A DNA stretch of 64,000 nucleotides from Lachnospiraceae bacterium (GTDB lineage: Bacteria > Bacillota > Clostridia > Lachnospirales > Lachnospiraceae), in contig JAFSIS010000030.1 in NCBI GenBank assembly GCA_017439665.1, positions 19,801-83,800 of the forward strand, in the 5' to 3' direction. The notes beneath the pieces are model-generated. The model searched no databases. It was given only the letters and a program-made list of their open reading frames with translations, and was not told where the DNA came from. Shown in pieces: positions 62,730-64,000 of the stretch (position 1 is the stretch's first letter; each line of letters begins with the position of its first letter). A program made the translations under genes and the position numbers.

Positions 62730-63183
62730 TAAACTCTTCCCCCTCTTCGCTTATTGTCTCCGCAGAGGCTTTCAACGCTTCCATAAAGCCGTCCGATTCA
62801 TACTCTTCCTGATCTCCGTGGATCTGACTCTTAAGCTTCTCAATCTCTACTCTCTGCTTCTCTATCTCATTGTTTTTATACTTAAGCTCTTCTTCGGTTT
62901 TCAACACACCGCAGATCGCGGTATATGCTTTTACATTGCCAGTAAGCCCTGCTTTAATCATGGCCATGTTAAGGGCAGATTCCAGGGTACAGTCTACTCC
63001 CAGCTCTTTCAGCAGGGGCTCCCATTCCGGGCTGTCTATTTTGGCTGTTAATAAAGCGTTTAAAGTCTTTCGGAAATTTGCTTTTTTACGTCTTGCTTCA
63101 CCAGAGGCTTTCCCGCCTTTTGAACCATTTTTTCGAGCTTCATCCGAGCTTAAAGCGATTAAATTCTTATGTCTTTCGTTCCC
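62719..63183 (-). CDS. Terminase small subunit; start codon appears to be GGG
   Basis: 154 residues if started at GGG 63181-63183: (M)NERHKNLIALSSDEARKNG, a helix-turn-helix with GSKGGKASGEARRKK typical of TerS. TAG abuts the GGG in frame. GAGGTGA lies 6 bases upstream. No ATG, GTG or TTG occurs in frame for 72 codons. Recognises the packaging site. See alternative-start finding. Confidence 0.78.
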   Translation of the reverse strand, partial: GNERHKNLIALSSDEARKNGSKGGKASGEARRKKANFRKTLNALLTAKIDSPEWEPLLKELGVDCTLESALNMAMIKAGLTGNVKAYTAICGVLKTEEELKYKNNEIEKQRVEIEKLKSQIHGDQEEYESDGFMEALKASAETISEEGEEFIET

Positions 63184-63205
63184 CTATCCTCACCTCACAA
63201 TCCAT

Positions 63206-63256
63206 ATAAAAAGAGCCAGGTGCATGGTTATCCATGCTTCCCGGCTCTCTGGCTCT
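63206..63256 (-). terminator. Module-boundary terminator 1 (before TerS)
   Basis: Minus strand: AGAGCCAGAGAGCCGGG, then stem GAGCCAG...GCATGG/CCATGC...CTGGCTC with T5. It ends 23 bases before TerS, so the late operon must read through it. Confidence 0.8.
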
Positions 63257-63284
63257 CGTTGGGTTGATTATAACATGATTAATA

Positions 63285-63318
63285 GAAAAATAAAACCACC
63301 AGTAAATACCGGTGGTTT
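63285..63318 (-). terminator. Terminator after the HicB-like gene
   Basis: AAACCACC/GGTGGTTT, 10-base loop, T run; follows the stop of the HicB-like gene. Confidence 0.75.
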
Positions 63319-63326
63319 AATCTCTT

Positions 63327-63761
63327 TTATCTGGAAACACCCAATTTCGCCATAAGTGCTTCCTGTAATACCTTTGATACATTGATATGTGCCATTTCTG
63401 CTTCCTGATTAAGCCAGTTAGGAAGGGTTACGTTCCTTCGCACAGTCTTATTATCCATCCTCCTCCGATAGGCTACCAAATCCACATCAACAAAAGAAAC
63501 GATTCCGGCTCCTTCTGCAAAGAAAGCACCTTTGGAAACATCAATTTCCTGTAAGGTGGATGCCTCCGGGATTTCTCTACCATCATCCTCCATGGATATA
63601 CAGGCCAAACCTATGGCATCTCTTGCCATCATAATAGCATCCGCCATAGTTCCCTTTGGTTTTTCTTCATCGTTTGCTTCCGTAAAGATCTGCAAGTCGG
63701 GAACCTCAATTAAAATATTGGTATCTACTTCTGTAAAGATTACGGGATATGTGACTTTCAT
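63327..63761 (-). CDS. HicB-like antitoxin/regulator
   Basis: 144 residues from ATG 63759-63761 (MKVTYPVIFTEVDTN; GGAGGT site). N-terminal HicB-like domain and C-terminal ribbon-helix-helix (VRRNVTLPNWLNQEAE). No HicA toxin is recognisable upstream within the window. Confidence 0.75.
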   Translation of the reverse strand: MKVTYPVIFTEVDTNILIEVPDLQIFTEANDEEKPKGTMADAIMMARDAIGLACISMEDDGREIPEASTLQEIDVSKGAFFAEGAGIVSFVDVDLVAYRRRMDNKTVRRNVTLPNWLNQEAEMAHINVSKVLQEALMAKLGVSR

Positions 63762-63904
63762 CTTATCTACCTCCAATGTGTACAATCTATATCATTTACC
63801 AAGATAGGGGATTTTACAATCCCCATTTCTTCAGTATCGCTTTTGCCAGTCTCTCATTCTGTTATTCGTAACTTTACCCACTCCCAATTACCCGAAAATT
63901 CTTC

Positions 63905-63976
63905 AAATAAAAAGAAGGTACAGCATAATTCATTCTGATGAATAATACGTCAGATTATTTTATCCTGTACCTTCTT
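63905..63976 (-). terminator. Terminator of the upstream early gene
   Basis: AAGAAGGTACAG/CTGTACCTTCTT arms 41 bases apart with T5 on the minus strand, ending an early-region transcript beyond the window edge. Confidence 0.65.
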
Positions 63977-64000
63977 ATGTTATCATATCAAAGTTACTGA

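Larger units (their letters stand above)
42533..64000. mobile_element. Siphovirus prophage, left part (attachment end to terminase and beyond)
   Basis: From the tRNA-Leu 3' end the window holds a continuous minus-strand phage late region: lysis, tail fibre, tail tip, Dit, tape measure, tail tube, head completion, capsid, scaffold, head protein, portal, terminase. Tail composition indicates a long non-contractile tail. Integrase, repressor and replication genes are not seen and must lie beyond position 64000. Confidence 0.9.

Noticed and set aside
62729..62747. AGG start for the large terminase
   Set aside because: An in-frame AGG exists at 62745-62747 but its spacing from a ribosome site is poor; TTG 62729 has a good GAGGGGG site.
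49924..63183. Dead prophage with randomly lost start codons
   Set aside because: All frames are otherwise intact, all six changes are T to G at the same codon position, and a matching tRNA is present.
63786..63900. HicA toxin g​ene
   Set aside because: No frame with HicA features; only a short 3' remnant-like reading frame is visible.

Overview
The window is a low-to-mid GC Firmicute chromosome, most likely a gut Lachnospiraceae (Clostridia). The order dgt-dnaG-rpoD-trmK-yqfO-nucleoside kinase, the separate pyrB/pyrI genes, strong GGAGG ribosome sites and Lachnospiraceae-type hypothetical genes all point there. Positions 1 to about 42,530 are host; from about 42,533 to the window end is the lysis-to-terminase part of a siphovirus prophage integrated beside a tRNA-Leu gene. 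Integrase and early genes lie beyond the right edge.

Host region: folate genes (folC, folE, HD hydrolase) at 1-2.4 kb; nitroreductase and aspartate carbamoyltransferase (pyrB, pyrI) at 3.5-5.6 kb; a 10-TM metal exporter, an S4 RNA-binding protein and two CobW-type metallochaperone GTPases at 5.8-10.7 kb; a two-component system and RNase P RNA at 11.2-13.4 kb; the macromolecular-synthesis operon at 13.4-20.7 kb; lrgAB, an acyltransferase pair and ion transporters at 20.8-26.6 kb. From 26.6 to 38.5 kb a minus-strand block carries LarA-like, triosephosphate isomerase, class II aldolase, PFK, a sensor/regulator pair, NagA, a NagB-like protein and a sulfonate/nitrate/taurine-type ABC importer. This looks like a regulated catabolic block for an amino-sugar-like, possibly sulfonated, substrate.

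Prophage (all virion genes on the minus strand): TerS, TerL, portal, MuF-type head protein with a C-terminal toxin-like domain, a tRNA, scaffold, capsid, head completion proteins, tail tube, chaperones, tape measure, Dit, tail-tip protein, tail fibre, lysis genes.

The main discovery is an apparent alternative translation-start system. Six core virion genes (TerS, portal, MuF protein, major capsid, tail tube, tape measure) have no ATG/GTG/TTG where the conserved N-terminus begins. They carry AGG (five genes) or GGG (one gene) there, at normal Shine-Dalgarno spacing; in four of the six an in-frame stop codon abuts the AGG/GGG. Between the MuF gene and the scaffold gene lies a tRNA gene with anticodon CCT, the complement of AGG. 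Its anticodon arm, unpaired 1-72 position and 3' end resemble initiator tRNA-fMet. The middle base is changed on both sides (codon T to G, anticodon A to C), so a dedicated phage initiator tRNA may read NGG as start. Smaller virion genes in the same operon keep normal starts.

A second notable system is an invertible tail-fibre tip: a 15-bp perfect inverted repeat lies inside the tail-fibre gene and beyond its end, and a silent alternative C-terminus is stored in frame on the opposite strand. Three module-boundary terminators with a shared 17-nt motif suggest antitermination of the late operon.
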